A stretch of 64,000 nt of DNA, from assembly GCA_025667525.1 (NCBI GenBank), contig CM046875.1:438352617-438416616 (forward strand), given 5' to 3'. This stretch comes from Glebionis coronaria (taxonomy: Eukaryota > Streptophyta > Magnoliopsida > Asterales > Asteraceae). Shown here in pieces: positions 34,471 to 46,900 of the stretch (position 1 is the stretch's first letter; every line of letters starts with the position of its first letter). A program made the position numbers and the translations under genes. The notes below the pieces were generated by a model. The model saw only the letters and a list, made by a program, of their open reading frames with translations, was not told the origin of the DNA and made no database searches.

Positions 34471-35118
34471 GGCTATGTTTGGCAAAAATAGCTGTAAGCT
34501 GTAAGCTGTTAACTGTTAATTGTAAGCTGTAAGTTGTTAACTGTAAGCTGTTTGCTAAAAAGCTATTAATTTTAATAAAAGTGTTTGCTATATTAGCTGT
34601 TAACTGTAAAGGTAAGATATAAAATGACTTAAAAGGACATCTTTTAATAAATTATAATATGGTTGGAGGTTATATGAGTAATTTTCAGCTTTAACAGCTC
34701 TTGAGAATCTAAAAAGCTGTATGGAACAACTTTTTATTTAAAAGTTATTTGGTTAAAATAAAAAGCTAACAGCTTTAAAAAAATGTGGGAAAATCATTCA
34801 AAAATGTATTAAACTTACCATTTTTTATGGTTGTGTGTAGTAAAATATTTTTTTTCTCATTGTGTGTATTAAACTTTCAAATTCATATCATTGTGTGTAT
34901 TTTGTGACCATTTTATCCCAACTTTTTTCAAATTTTGAAGGGTAAAATGGTCATTTTACAAGACAAAATCGTCTCAAAATACACACAATGATCGAAATTA
35001 AAAAGTTTAATACACACAATGAGAAAAAAAATAGTTTAGTACACACAACCATAAAAAGTGGTTAATTTACTACATTTTTAAGTGATTTTCTCTAAAAATA
35101 TTGTGTCAAACAGAGCTA
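34471..35118. mobile_element. hAT-like MITE interrupted by a second MITE
   Basis: The left end GGCTATGTTTGGCA matches the right end (reverse complement AGCTCTGTTTGACA, 35104-35117) in 12 of 14 bases. The left subterminal part has repeated AGCTGTAAGCTGTTAACTGT units (34489-34552). TTTGGCA-type ends with subterminal repeats are typical of hAT-related MITEs in plants. No clear 8-bp target duplication was found, so the exact borders are uncertain. Confidence 0.5.
34787..35092. mobile_element. Foldback MITE, Mutator-like ends
   Basis: GGGAAAATCATTCAAAAATG (34787-34806) and its inverted partner at 35073-35092 begin long imperfect arms containing TTTTTATGGTTGTGTGTA and CTCATTGTGTGTATTAAAC. The arms cover most of the 306 bp. 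The flanks (AAAAAATGT / TAAAAATAT) could be a decayed 9-bp target duplication, fitting Mutator. It is nested in the hAT-like MITE. Confidence 0.6.
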
Positions 35119-36531
35119 TTACATTATTTTTTTTAAAATAAAACTAACAGCTTTATAAAAGAGGTATTTATCACAAGCTCTTTTATGAAATAGGTATATA
35201 GAGATTTTCCCCATTTAAAACATCGACAAAACTTTTAAGAATTCAGCAGAAGGTCACGTACGGTGAGTCAAAGAAACAAGGCCTTTATCATATACGATAA
35301 GTTCAGTTCGTGGAAGGAAAATGATGTTACAAATTATGTAAATGGGATTAGACAAACAAAATCCTTTTCTAATAAATTTGTTTTTTGTTCAAAAAAAATA
35401 AAATAAAATAAATTTGTTTTAGCTTTGGGATTTATTATCCGTAGGTCCAAACGATAAAGTTTAAAAGAAAAAGCTTATTATTAGTAGGTGTATTGGTTGA
35501 TGATAGTTTTGCTAGAAAAGACGGATATTTTTTATGAAAATTATGAATGTCCTGACATGCTTAATGTAATATTTTGATATTTACCTATTACTTTTATATC
35601 GCTGTATTCTCAAAATTTTTAGTTAAAAAAAAGAAAGTAAATGAAATGAAACAATAAAAATGTGTGTTTTCAAGTCATTTTTATTATTTAATATATATTT
35701 GACAACTTATATTTCGATAAGCTTAAACTTGTGCGTCAAACATGTCTTTAACAAAAAAAATGTAAAACAATAATAGTTCGGTTAATTTTGAAAGTAAAGT
35801 GTTTTATCTTAATATTCGGGTGAAACACTCTTCTTTAAATTTCTTTTCCTTTATTTACTGAAAGAACGAGAGAGTTTTCTAAGGCTAAGCATCGGTTTAA
35901 AACCAAACTGAAATCAAATTTACAAAAAACACGAACTGAGTACCGAATCGCATTAAATCAAGCAACACCGAAACCGAAAACCGAACCAAAACTGAACCAA
36001 CCTAAAAAAGATTATCCGAATATATTGTTTAGGCTGAAACTGAAATTGAAACTAAACCGAACCGATTAAAACCGACACAAATTTACAAAATCGAAAAACA
36101 ACCCGAACATGGTCGATTCGATTTCTATCGCTTCGGTTCGCCTCTATCTGTCGGTTTGGTTGAGTTATCAGTTGATTTTGCTCGATCCTTGTGTACATTG
36201 TAAAGTAATTGACGTACGTGAGTTTCATTTCTGGTCTTTACTTCAAGATATGACTGGCTAAAGAGCGACAAAGGTCTAAAAATGTTTGTAAAAATTGCCC
36301 TTGGCCCAGATATAAAAAGGCCCAATTATAGATCTTTGTGAAAAACTAAAAATCATTTCATTTTCATTTTGTAAAACTAGAACTAGCGATGAAAACATGA
36401 ACATCTCTAATCGATACTGTTGATATATGAATGAAAGTACATATAGTATTTATTTGTATATATGTTGCCTAACAATTTTTTGACAAAAGACCAAATTGGA
36501 AAATAATATATCAAGTTTACTAATGTCGAAT
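35119..36531. other. Intergenic DNA downstream of the F-box gene
   Basis: AT-rich, without a recognised gene. A degenerate CCGAA/CGGTT region lies at 35880-36170 and resembles 19937-20155. The remainder shows nothing I can name. Confidence 0.4.
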
Positions 36532-38066
36532 TCATAGAACCACCAACTCTGCGCGGCTAGGCGTTAATGATTCAAAATACTCTGTGGCAGAAGATCGAGC
36601 ATCATCCTCCCTGTTGGATATGAAAGTTGAAGTTGAAGTTACCTCCTTAGACTGCAGGCGAGGATCAACTACAATCTTTTTTAGTCGAACACACTTTTCT
36701 ATAACACGCGCAGCAATTTCAAAGTCAGTGATTTGAGCATTATAGCACAAGATTTGAAGCAGCTTGAGGTGTTCAAGGGGATGTATAGAGACACGCTTTG
36801 CTTTCTTATTTTTGAATGGTGAAGACTGAAGTAGCTGCAGAAAGAGCCAAGAATTTATACAAAACTATGCAGTTAACTGTTAACATAAATAATTAGAGAT
36901 AGCATTAGTACCTGAATCGTTAATGTCTCCAAATTTGGACATGCATTTACCATCGAAGCCAACTTTAGAAGACAATTAACTTTAAGACCACTAATATTCA
37001 GTCGCAGTTTCCTGATATTTGGTAGTTCAGGAAGGGAATCAAGCTTTGATTTTTCCTATAATTTCGTAACAAAAAATAATACTCAAGTCTCCCACATATA
37101 TAGATTTAAATTGGCAACAAATATGAACACAATATGGATGAAACGGAACTAGTAAATTACCTGGGGACGATATATTTTGAAAGAGAAAGTATGCAGCGAC
37201 GAAGAACAAGAGGATATCTGGTTAAACACATTATTGTTGATATTTAACCCCACATGTCCTTGCACTCCCATATCAATTTCCTTAAGTTTTGGAAAATTAG
37301 TGAGACGTAAATCTATCTCTTTACCTTCGTAGGTGAACGAGCCAAGGTCAAAATCAGATAGATAAATGGTTTCCAAATGCCAACATCTCCTTATCTCAAT
37401 ATGTTGCAAGTTACGAACTTGTCCATTAACACGAATATGCATCAAATGTGGTGAGTCATGGATTACTATTTTTTCAAGATGTGAACAATTTGTTAGAACT
37501 TTTTCAAGAATTTCTTCCCTCACTATAACATTCCTCAAGATAAGTTCTTTGAGGTCCACCATCATCAAAAGGTTTCTCTGGAGTAATCCAAATGGGAGCT
37601 CATAAACGCTACAATAATTTGAATGGGAAAGATTATCTATCAAACCGAGTTCAAGAAACTTAAGTTTCTTGCTTAATGCAAACTGGAGCCATTCATCAAT
37701 AACTCCTTGATAAAAACTACCTAGAGAGAAACAAATTCGAAAGTCTTCTATTATCCGGGGTGTGTGATCGCCATTCTCTTGAACAATTGGTTGGTTGTAT
37801 TTATGGATGACACTATTCACCTGGTTGATGAATCTGGATACCTCTATAGGATACATGTTCCGCCTCTGGTTCCCCGCATTCTTCATCTTAATCAAAGTTT
37901 CAGTACCATCGAAGTTCAATTTGTTTAGTTTAGACCACAAGGGCTGCCAGCTTTTGGAGAGAGTGCTGGTGGCCACTGCATCCCTTATAGGCAAAAGACA
38001 CAGTATCATAACAAGCACTTCTTCTGGCATTTCACTAATGTTTAAATCTCCTCCTCGACGACTCAT
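36532..38066 (-). CDS. F-box/LRR/FBD protein, three exons, intact (450 aa)
   Basis: Exon 1 is 38066-37161, exon 2 is 37055-36912 and exon 3 is 36834-36532, stop TGA. Donors are CAG/GTAATT and CAG/GTACTA; acceptors end TATAG and CTGCAG. All exon lengths are multiples of three (302, 48 and 100 codons), so both introns are phase 0. The N terminus has an F-box (about residues 8-50: ISEMPEEVLVMILCLLPIRD, TSTLSKSWQPLW). Leucine-rich repeats follow (about 130-350: LKFLELGL, LKELILRNV, LEKIVIHDSPHL), then an FBD-like end (about 370-410: HLKLLQILCYNAQ, KCVRLKKIVVDPR). Such proteins are substrate adaptors of SCF E3 ubiquitin ligases (nucleus/cytosol). The substrate is unknown. No stop or frameshift breaks the model. 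I see no gene in either flank that would indicate its pathway. Confidence 0.9.
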
Positions 38067-39440
38067 CTTTTATCAGCAGTATGTTAGATACAAATACATC
38101 ATTAATTCAAGTATATAACTTCAATAAACACATACAATCTTGCATTTGACAGTAACACATAAATTTACTCACAAATCACAATCAACAATAATGATGCACA
38201 CTATAAAATTACTCCAAATATACATTTCCTGGCAATTAGTAGACCGGGCTGCAAACAGGACAATTTGAGCTTGTGCACAACTTATTTAGCGTAGCTCGAG
38301 CTCAGCTGGATAAGTGGACAAACATTACATTTGGCAACTCCTTGACATACAAATTAACAAAGCAGGCTAACACGTATATATAGTGATAAAAGAAATTGTT
38401 CGGTGGTTTTTAAGCTGGGTGAAACTTAATTCCTCTCTTTGGGGCTACCTTAAGATAAGGATATGCAGTATATGACTTTTGAAAATAAATGATAATTAAG
38501 TGGTTGACTAATGTTGTTTAGCTTTTGAAGCAAAAAGATTTCATGCAACTTAGAAGTGGGCTACCCCTCGATTGGTATGAATTTAACCTTTTCATGAATA
38601 TGGTATACAGTTTCAAGCCAAGTAAGGAACACTACTACTAAATTGTATGCATTAACAAGGATTCTACAAGAGTGACATATTCAGTAAACATAAAAATTTC
38701 AGTAAATCCATGGTGTAACATAATAACGCTAAATTAGATTAATAAGCTTAACCAAATCATTGTACGAATTCGCTAAAACATTTAAGTACAGCAAAATTTA
38801 TAACAACATGATCATGATGTGCAATTTTAAAAAGTCAATATAATCACAAAAAAGACAGAAAAAATAATAATAGTACGTTGTACTGCGTACCTTCACGATC
38901 AAGAGACCAGTTGAAACTTTAAATTTTATTAAGATGTGCAAGGAAATTAGGAAACTAAATGCAAGTTAAACAGAAGTTGATGACAAAAAAACTAATCAGC
39001 TAAAACAAGAAGAAGAAACCATTTGTATCAGAAATGACAAACTGAAACAATACAAAAACCAAGTTATAATATCATATATTTTTATTCATAGCAAAATTGT
39101 CAAATTCTTAATTTGATTGTATTAGATGTCATTCATCTCTTTAATCGCCGGCACAGATGAACATTAGTGGAGATTGGAGACTGTAGACCGTAGAGGCGTG
39201 TGGCCGTCACAAAACTTTGCCGTTTTACTTGCATTTACTTAATAAGTTTATCGTATATTTAATTAACTAAGTTTATCCAAAAAAATATTTAATATACTAT
39301 ATAAAAGACCCATAAAATTCGCGTATTTTAAAAGAAAGTAAAAGGACACATAATGTTATTATCTTACGTAGTAAAACAGGAGCACGAAACCTATAAATAC
39401 ATCGTGTCGGATACAATAAACATCTTATGTATATTAGTCA
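38067..39440. other. Upstream region of the F-box gene
   Basis: No coding region recognised. On the minus strand CACTATATATACGTG (around 38368-38382) is a possible TATA box about 310 bp before the ATG. The 5' UTR could alternatively contain an intron and start farther upstream. Confidence 0.35.
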
Positions 39441-40749
39441 AACTACAGAAAATGTTTATGTGAACTCCGCAAATTGGACCTAAAAACTATAGCTGGTTCA
39501 ATGGCAACATACTTAAATCCATATTACAGTTGGTTTATGTTGATACAAAAGTTGGATAATCCTTGCTAGACCCAAATTAAGCTTAATTCTGGTTGGTTGA
39601 GCTCCGGCTCTTGCACCAAGTGAATTGTCTTGTTGAGATCCTGCACACTAAACCAACACGCGTTAGGCTTAACGTGGGAATGTATGCCACGATTAGACTC
39701 CGGCGTGAGAGTAAGTAATCGGTTAGGGTTAAGAATCGGATATGAGTTTAGAGTATGTAGAATGTAATCCCTTTGTAGAACCCTTGGGGGTTCCTTACAT
39801 AGGCACTGAAACCCTAATGGGCTCACTGTTTACTTCGGCCCCAAACATAAGATAATCACCATAATTAGCTTGATTGTTATCTTCTAATTATGACTAGTGT
39901 ATATCCTATACTTGAAGGTAAATCCCAATCCTAATAGGATTGTGATTCTGTCTAACACTGTCCCGGCTGTACCGGGCCGTCGGCCGCACACACTTTATGC
40001 AGCCACTGTTCATTCAAGCCCGTAAGCTTAACTGATCAATCCAACCCATTCGTGACGGGCCGGATGCAGGTAGTACCCATGGGCCGGGTTCATGACCCGG
40101 CTGGGGACTATACGTCATCATGTCCCTCCAGTCTAGTTGTTACAGCCATAGGCGGAATATCTAGACTAACAAGATGCTCCCCGGACGTACCAAGAAAGAA
40201 CATTTTGAAATGCTGAATTTTGAAAACCATGTTTCGGCCGCACGTAACAACCTTGTTAGGAATTTATTCCTATAGTACCCCAGCCGCATATGACGACCGA
40301 GACAAATTAAATGAAACATTGAATATGGTCTTACGTATGACCGCATATCCCGACACAATTGACTGCTCATCTGCCATTTTGACTGACAAAGTGCAAACAG
40401 TCAGAACCTCGAGCGACGCAATTTTCTGAGTCAGGAGTGACCCGTGGGTCCCACCTGACTTCTCACTTGCCACTTTCTTCCCAACCACACGATTCTGGTG
40501 AGTGGAAGACACGTGTCATGAATCTAACGAACCATGACCAACAAAGCAACCCTATAAATAGGTTACCCACACGGCTGTGTGTGACACACAGTCTTTTTCT
40601 CATTTCTGTCATTGACGCTTTTCTTCCTTATCACCACCTTCTTTCGCACGGACCCTCTCTTACACAGCTTAGAATACCACGCCTTCATCTTACTTTAATT
40701 AATAATGTCTTAAAGAAACAACCCTTCCATTGGATCCGTACTAAACGTA
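39441..40749 (+). promoter_or_regulatory. Upstream and promoter-like region of the transposase-like pseudogene
   Basis: Locally more GC-rich (39955-40110). A CACGTG G-box (40510-40515) and a TATA box CCTATAAATAGG (about 40551-40562) lie 190-240 bp before the first ATG of the pseudogene. No other gene is supported here. The region could be part of the same transposable element. Confidence 0.4.
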
Positions 40750-41940
40750 ATGACGGAGGAGAAACTAGGGCACTTTTGCTCTGATTTCTTCATTCTTAGC
40801 AACCTTCATCCTTCTCTTCCTGGTGCAGGGGAACTCATAACTGAGGCACCCCAGCGAAAGATTGGCTTATACACTCGTCTCTTTGACGCGGCCAATTACC
40901 ACATTCCTTTTACCCGATTCCTCGTAGATCTACTAGGTTACTATGATGTGCATATCACCCAATTACACTGTATAGGCGCGTGTAAGATTAGAAGTTTGAA
41001 ATAATATGCCGTGCAAGAAGCATTCCCCCAACCGTAGAGTTATTTAGGCTCTTTTATATCCCTAACTTAGTGAATGGGTGGCTTTCCTTTAAGAAACGAT
41101 CCCCAAACAGCCCCACAACACACAATAAAGCCATGGACTCGCTGAAAAATTGGTACGACCACTACTTTTTTTATTGACGCAGTAGTTTGGCCGACTGATT
41201 TTGTATTTAAACATAGAGTATCTCCTGACCCTCCTCCACGGGCTGGTACATATAATGCCCAACATTCCCAAGAAATAGATAGGAATAGGACAGGGTTTCA
41301 TAGGAATCTACCCGAGTCGTTCCTTTGCCTGCTAGGGATTAGCCACAACTACTTTGGCCCGTCCAACAAATACCTTGTGTTTTGGAGGAGGCGTGGTGAA
41401 GGTAAGTACAGTATCCGCACTCCTAAACATATATAAATCCGTTGTCCGAAGCTAACACACTTCTTTGCTTTACAGAAAGGAACTTCTTTGGAGTCCTACG
41501 CCAGGGTGATCCTAAAACCATACCAGAAGGAGCCCACCCTAGACGAGAAAACGAGCTACCCCTTCTCGATCATACCCGCAATGTGACAATCGCCCTGGCA
41601 GCCGTATCGGACCCCCAATCTGATGAGGAAGTAACAATTATGAAGACCCCCGAAGATTTTGACAACGAGGATGCGGACAATCTGATGCTGGAGAATGAAG
41701 TTGGGCCCTCCTCCCTGTCTAAGACTGCCACCCCTGCCCATGAGGAGGAGCAGGGTGATAACATAGAGAGAACTACCTTCAGCCTCCGCCAAATGATGGG
41801 CGATGATGAGGATGAGGCGCAACAAGTAGAAGAGGAGGAGGAGGAAGTACCCCCACCCGTCCCCAAGCGCACCCGCAGAAAGAATAAGCGGGTAAGGAGA
41901 GTCACTGAGGCCGTGATAGGGGAACACAATGCCCCCGCAG
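40750..41940 (+). pseudogene. Gypsy-type putative transposase-like gene, broken, with one intron
   Basis: The first block (40750-40985) includes KIGLYTRLFDAANYHIPFTR and LLGYYDVHITQLHCIGACKI. The frame shifts near 40990 and continues with FEIICRARSIPPTVELFRLF and SLKNWYDHYFF. It shifts again at a run of seven Ts (41166-41172) and goes on to 41401. An intron with GTAAGT donor (41402) and TTTACAG acceptor (ending 41475) leads into an acidic Glu-rich exon ending in a basic PKRTRRKNKR segment. The block pattern matches plant proteins carrying the domain called putative transposase, gypsy type; I recall abundant Asteraceae members. It is truncated at the C1 boundary. Function in transposition is unproven. 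Confidence 0.6.
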
Positions 41941-42189
41941 AAATAATTTATGTTTTATTATGTCACGTTGAACAACATGGTTTTATGTGGTTGTGATCTT
42001 TGGGGACCAATACGCTACTCTATTAAAAATTTTGGGTTGGAAACATTTAGACATGTTGTTGTAACTTTATTATTTAAATCTTGTTCAATTTGAAACGTGT
42101 TGAGTCATTCGATATGGCTTGTGTGATGATTCCTTGACTAGCACCCAAATGTGGTATTCCGTTGCGTGGTAAATTTGGGGGTGTTAGAG
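41941..42189 (+). mobile_element. C1 5' LTR, 3'-terminal fragment
   Basis: Inferred from its position before the primer site and an LTR-like end (GGGGGTGTTAGAGA). The left boundary is set where the transposase-like exon ends and is uncertain. I could not find the 59300-type LTR start upstream. Confidence 0.45.
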
Positions 42190-42191
42190 AT

Positions 42192-42206
42192 TGGTAATCA
42201 GAGCCA
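42192..42206 (+). other. C1 primer-binding site (tRNA-iMet type)
   Basis: TGGTAATCAGAGCCA, equal to the common plant TGGTATCAGAGCCA site with one inserted A. Confidence 0.75.
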
Positions 42207-42587
42207 CAATTTATAGAGAACTAGGCCGACTTTGAAAAAGTCCTAAATTATAATTTTGGTGTCGTAAATGTTTTTTTCCAAAAGCACGCAACTATTCCGC
42301 ATGGCTCCGGTAAGATTTATTTTAGCATTATTGTATAATTACATGTATCCCTTGAAACTGAAATGATTTTCCAAGTATTTATTAAGTAAATACCATGGTA
42401 TTATATCGAGATATTGTGAATGTACATTGAGTATTTGGCATCGTAATTTTTGCATTACATTTGCATGGCTATCATATTGTTGCATCATATTGGCATACGT
42501 ACTACATTCGCATTGCATGTGCATGCATGTATATATAATTTTTTAATAATGACCTTATATACCCTCGAACTTTATGTATTTGTAGAA

Positions 42588-43639
42588 ATGGCCGAAGTAC
42601 CACCGAATGGAAATGGAGACGAGTACGTTGTGGGAGTTGGGGGAGGACCTAATGCCCCAAACCCACAAGGTGACAATCGTTGGATAGAACCGGAAGGAGA
42701 AGTGAAGGAGGTTGTGAGGAATGGAGATGACAGTGATGTGGACAATTTTAGTGGGAGTGACAATAGTGATGAGGAACCTAAGGAGGAGGATCCTGTGGAT
42801 GATGGAAATCCTGCAAATGCTGTTGGTCAGACTGATCTTGATGTGGTGCATCCTAATAGATCATCAAGGGGACCCAACGTGCCACCGACTGGTCTTTACT
42901 ATCAGTAACATGTTCGTTCTACCATGCCCATATGTGAAGCTTACCTGAGTGGCTTACCAAGAGTCGCTCGTACAGTGATGACTTTCCTGCAGAATTCAGT
43001 GCTGCAACCAATGCACGTTCTCTCCATGAGAACATTGCTAGGGTTTATTGTCCTGGACGGAGGCCTTACAGTAACACTTTTCATTTCTTGAGAAAGTTTG
43101 ATAGGTTGATGTATGAAAGGTATGTGGTAGAAACAAGGGTGATTAGACGATTTGAGGAGAATGAAAGAGCATTTTAGAGATTCATATCTGGTGTGATGAG
43201 AACTGATCGTGCTAGGGATCGTGAAATGGTGGAGTTAGAAAACTTGAAGGTGATAGTGGGGAAATTGTGTGCTGAGTTTGAGGAGATCAAGGAAGATCAT
43301 ATTAGGTATGATCGTCTGCGAGGTTGGGAAGCACGTGTGAGACCGTTCTTGATGGACGCATTGAAATTCAGGAGTGACCCTAAATATGTGGACACACATT
43401 TTATGATTCAACCATCATAGGTGGGTGACTATATCACTTTTGAATACAAGTTGTATTTTGCCAAGAACAAGCTTCCATCGGGTGAAGGATCGACATCGAA
43501 AGGCATAGGGAAAATGGAAGAGGTGTCTACTTCCAAAGGCAAGAGGAAGATTGATGAGAGTGATGAAGAGCCCGAGGAGGATAACGATGATGAAGAAGAG
43601 CCGCCATCCAAGAAGTCATGTGGATCACCACGTGATTAG
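42588..43639 (+). pseudogene. Extra reading frame between primer site and gag in C1
   Basis: An ATG at 42588 opens 106 codons rich in Asp/Glu/Gly/Asn. After a frameshift near 42905 the reading continues in another frame to 43639, with TAG at 43175-43177 and 43418-43420. Visible blocks include FPAEFSAATNARSLHENIAR, a charged, probably coiled-coil stretch around REMVELENLKVIVGKLCAEF, and a highly charged C terminus (DESDEEPEEDNDDEEEPPSKK). Two sense-to-TAG changes and one shift in about 350 codons suggest a once-functional protein. I recognise no family. It is not Gag, which starts separately at 43974. Confidence 0.55.
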
Positions 43640-43973
43640 TTCTTAGTATTTCATTTTAGTTTCCTTATTGTAATCGAACATATTCAGACTTTTGTACTAT
43701 GGTATTGTGATGAACCTTAGTATCTTTTGGGTTACTTGGTGGATGATTGTAGTGACATGACTTGTGATAATTTTGTTGATTTATCAATGCAATCTACATT
43801 TACCTTTCATGATCTATGACATGTCTTTATTAGCTCTTTTGTGATTTGGTTGATGAATACTTGTAGCCTTTGTTGATTGTGCTTGTTGTATTTATAATAT
43901 GTCTTAATAAAGGAATCCTTCTTTATCTTGATGTGTATACTTACCCTGTTTTCTTTGGTTGTGATAACATAAC

Positions 43974-46900
43974 ATGCCTCCAACATTGACAAATGCTCGT
44001 GAGAATACCATGATTGAAGAAGCAATAGCTAATGTGCTTGAGGCAGATCGTGCCGCCAGAGGTCAAGGACAAGCTGGAAATACTGGTGGACTACAAGCTC
44101 CTAGAGAGTGTTCTTATGCCAGTTTTATGAAATGTGGTCCTACGCAGTTTCATGGTACTGGAGGAGCGTTGGAACTTCGTCGTTGGGTGGAGAAAATAGA
44201 AAGTACATTTGAAATCAGTAGGTGTACTGAGGCAAACAATGTGAAGTTTACGGCTGCTAATTTTCAAGATAATGCGTTAAGTTGGTGGAACAATAAGTGT
44301 CTACCTTTGGGCTTGTAGTGGCTAATGGAAGAACTTGGGCTGATACAAAGGAATTGTTAACTAAGAAGTTTTGCCCTGAAGAAGAACTGGCTCAATTGGA
44401 AGATGAATTGAGACATTTGATGTTGAGAGATAATGATATTACTGCTTATACCAGGAGATTCAATGAGTTGAGCTTGCTATGCCGCGATGCTTTTGCAGAT
44501 GACAGTAAGAAAATGAAACAATACATCAAAGGACTGCCAAGCAACATCAAGGGTGAGACTACTTCGTTAAAGCCTAGATCTTTCGATGAAGCTGTCCAGA
44601 TGGCTCACGCTCTAATAGACGTTAAGGTGCAAGACAAGAAAGATAGTGTGGCAGAAGGGAACAAGAGAAAGTGGGAGTCTGTCCAATCCAATCAATCGCA
44701 AGGTCAGAACCGTGGGAGTTATCGTAATAACACTCAAGGATCAGACCAAAATCAGTAGTTCAACCAGAGAAGGAATGATGGGATGTGTGCTGCCACTGTG
44801 CCTAGAGGAAACAAGGTCAATCCCAAGTGTGGCCGATGTAGTTTGTATCATGTGGGAAACTGTCCTCCTACTTGTAACAAATGTGGAAAGGCTGGACATA
44901 AAGCTGTGGAGTGTCAGACGAGAGGTGTGGCTATGGGAGAAAATGCCACTAGAGTTATGGTTTGCTTTGGTTGTGGTGAGAGAGGACACAAGAAAGGTAA
45001 TTGTCCAAAGGCTGGAAATAGACAAGGAGGAAACGTTGCCGCTCCAGCTTACGTTGTAGGGACTGTAGAAAAGCCTCAATGTCCGAACGTGGTAACCGGT
45101 ACGTTCTTACTTGATGCTCGATATTCTAGCGTATTGTTTGATTCTGGATCAGATAGAAGCTTTGTAGATGTAAAATTCAGTCGCCTTATCAATAGAAAAC
45201 CAGTAAGGTTAACAACTAACTATAATGTGGAATTAACCGATGGAAAGATTGTTAGCACTAACTCTATACTGAAAGGGTGTTCCTTGAAGATAGGGAACTA
45301 TGTGTTTGATATTGATTTGATGGCTATAGAGATAGGATCATTTGATTTTATCATTGGGATGGATTGGTTGGTTTCACATGGTGCGGTGATTGTTTGTGGT
45401 GAGAGGTTAGCTCAGATTCCGTTAAGGAGTAAGGTGTTGACGGTGAAGGGTGACGAATGTACTTCTTGTTTGAGAGTAATATCTTGCTTAAAGATAATGA
45501 GATACATGGAGGAAGGGTGTGATGTATTTTTGACTCAAATTAATAGCGATGGTGATGTAGAGACAAAGTTGTAAGATGTGTCAGTGATTCGAGAGTATCC
45601 TGAAGTTTTTCTTGAAGAGTTGCCGGGACTACCGCCATCTCGTGAAGTAGAATTTTGGATCGGTTTGGTGTCTGGAGCTACACCGGTTGCTCGTGCGCCT
45701 TATCGATTGGCATCGTCAGAGTTGAAGGAGTTATCCGACCAATTGAAGGAAATGATGGATAAAGGGTTTATTAGACCGAGTTCATCGCCTTGGGGAGCGC
45801 TTGTGTTGTTTGTGAAGAAGAAGAATGGATCGTTCAGAATGTGTATCGATTATCGGGAGCTTAACAAATTGACGATCAAGAATCGGTATCCATTGCCGAG
45901 GATTGATGACTTATTTGATCAGTTGCAAGGATCAAGTGTGTACTTGAAGATCTATTTGAGATCGGGTTATCGCCAACTGCCAGTTAGAGAGGAAGATATT
46001 CCTATAACAGCTTTCCGTACTCGGTATGGGCATTTTGAGTTTCAAGTAATGCCGTTTGGATTGACGAATGCGCCTGCGGTGTTTATGGATTTGATGAACC
46101 GTGTGTGTAAGCTGTATTTGGATAAGTTCGTCATCGTGTTCATTGACGATATCCTTATTTATTCCAAGAGCAAGGAAGAGCATGAGAAGCTTTTGACAAC
46201 AATTTTAGAATTGTTAAAGAGAAAGAATTTGTGCGCAAAGTTCTCCAAGTGTGAATTTTGGTTGGAATCTATGCAAATTCTGGGGCATGTGATTGACAAC
46301 AAAGGTGTTCGTGTAGATCCTGCCAAGATTGAGGCAATTAAGGATTGGTCGGTACCGACGACGCCGACTAATGTTCGACAATTTCTTGGTTTAGCTGGTT
46401 ACTATCGGAGGTTTATCGAAGGATTTTCGTTGATCGCAAGGACATTGACCAAGCTTACTGAGAAGAATCGGGCGTTTGAGTAGGGACTAGATGAAGAAGC
46501 CGCTTTCCAAACGCTTAGGATAAGTTGTATTCTACTCCGATTTTGGCATTTCCAGAAGGAATCGAATATTTCTTGGTTTATTGTGATGCGTCTCATAAGG
46601 GATATGGAGCTGTGCTGATGCAACGTGATAAGGTGATTGCTTACGCGTCGAGGAACCGAGGAAGCATGAGGAGAATTACACTATGCATGATTTGGAACTT
46701 GGTGTCATAGTTTTTGCATTGAAGTTGTGGAGACACTACTTGTATGGAACCAAGTGTGTGGTGTTCACTGATCATAAGAGTTTGCAACATATCTTGGATC
46801 AAAAGGAGTTGAATATGAGGGAATGGAGATGGGTTGAGTTATTGAGTAATTAAGACTGCGAGATTTGCTACCATCCTGGTAAGGCGAATGTAGTAGCTGA

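Noticed and set aside
41570..41929. Two long serine-rich frames antisense to the transposase-like exon
   Set aside because: Low-complexity complement of the Glu/Asp-rich exon.
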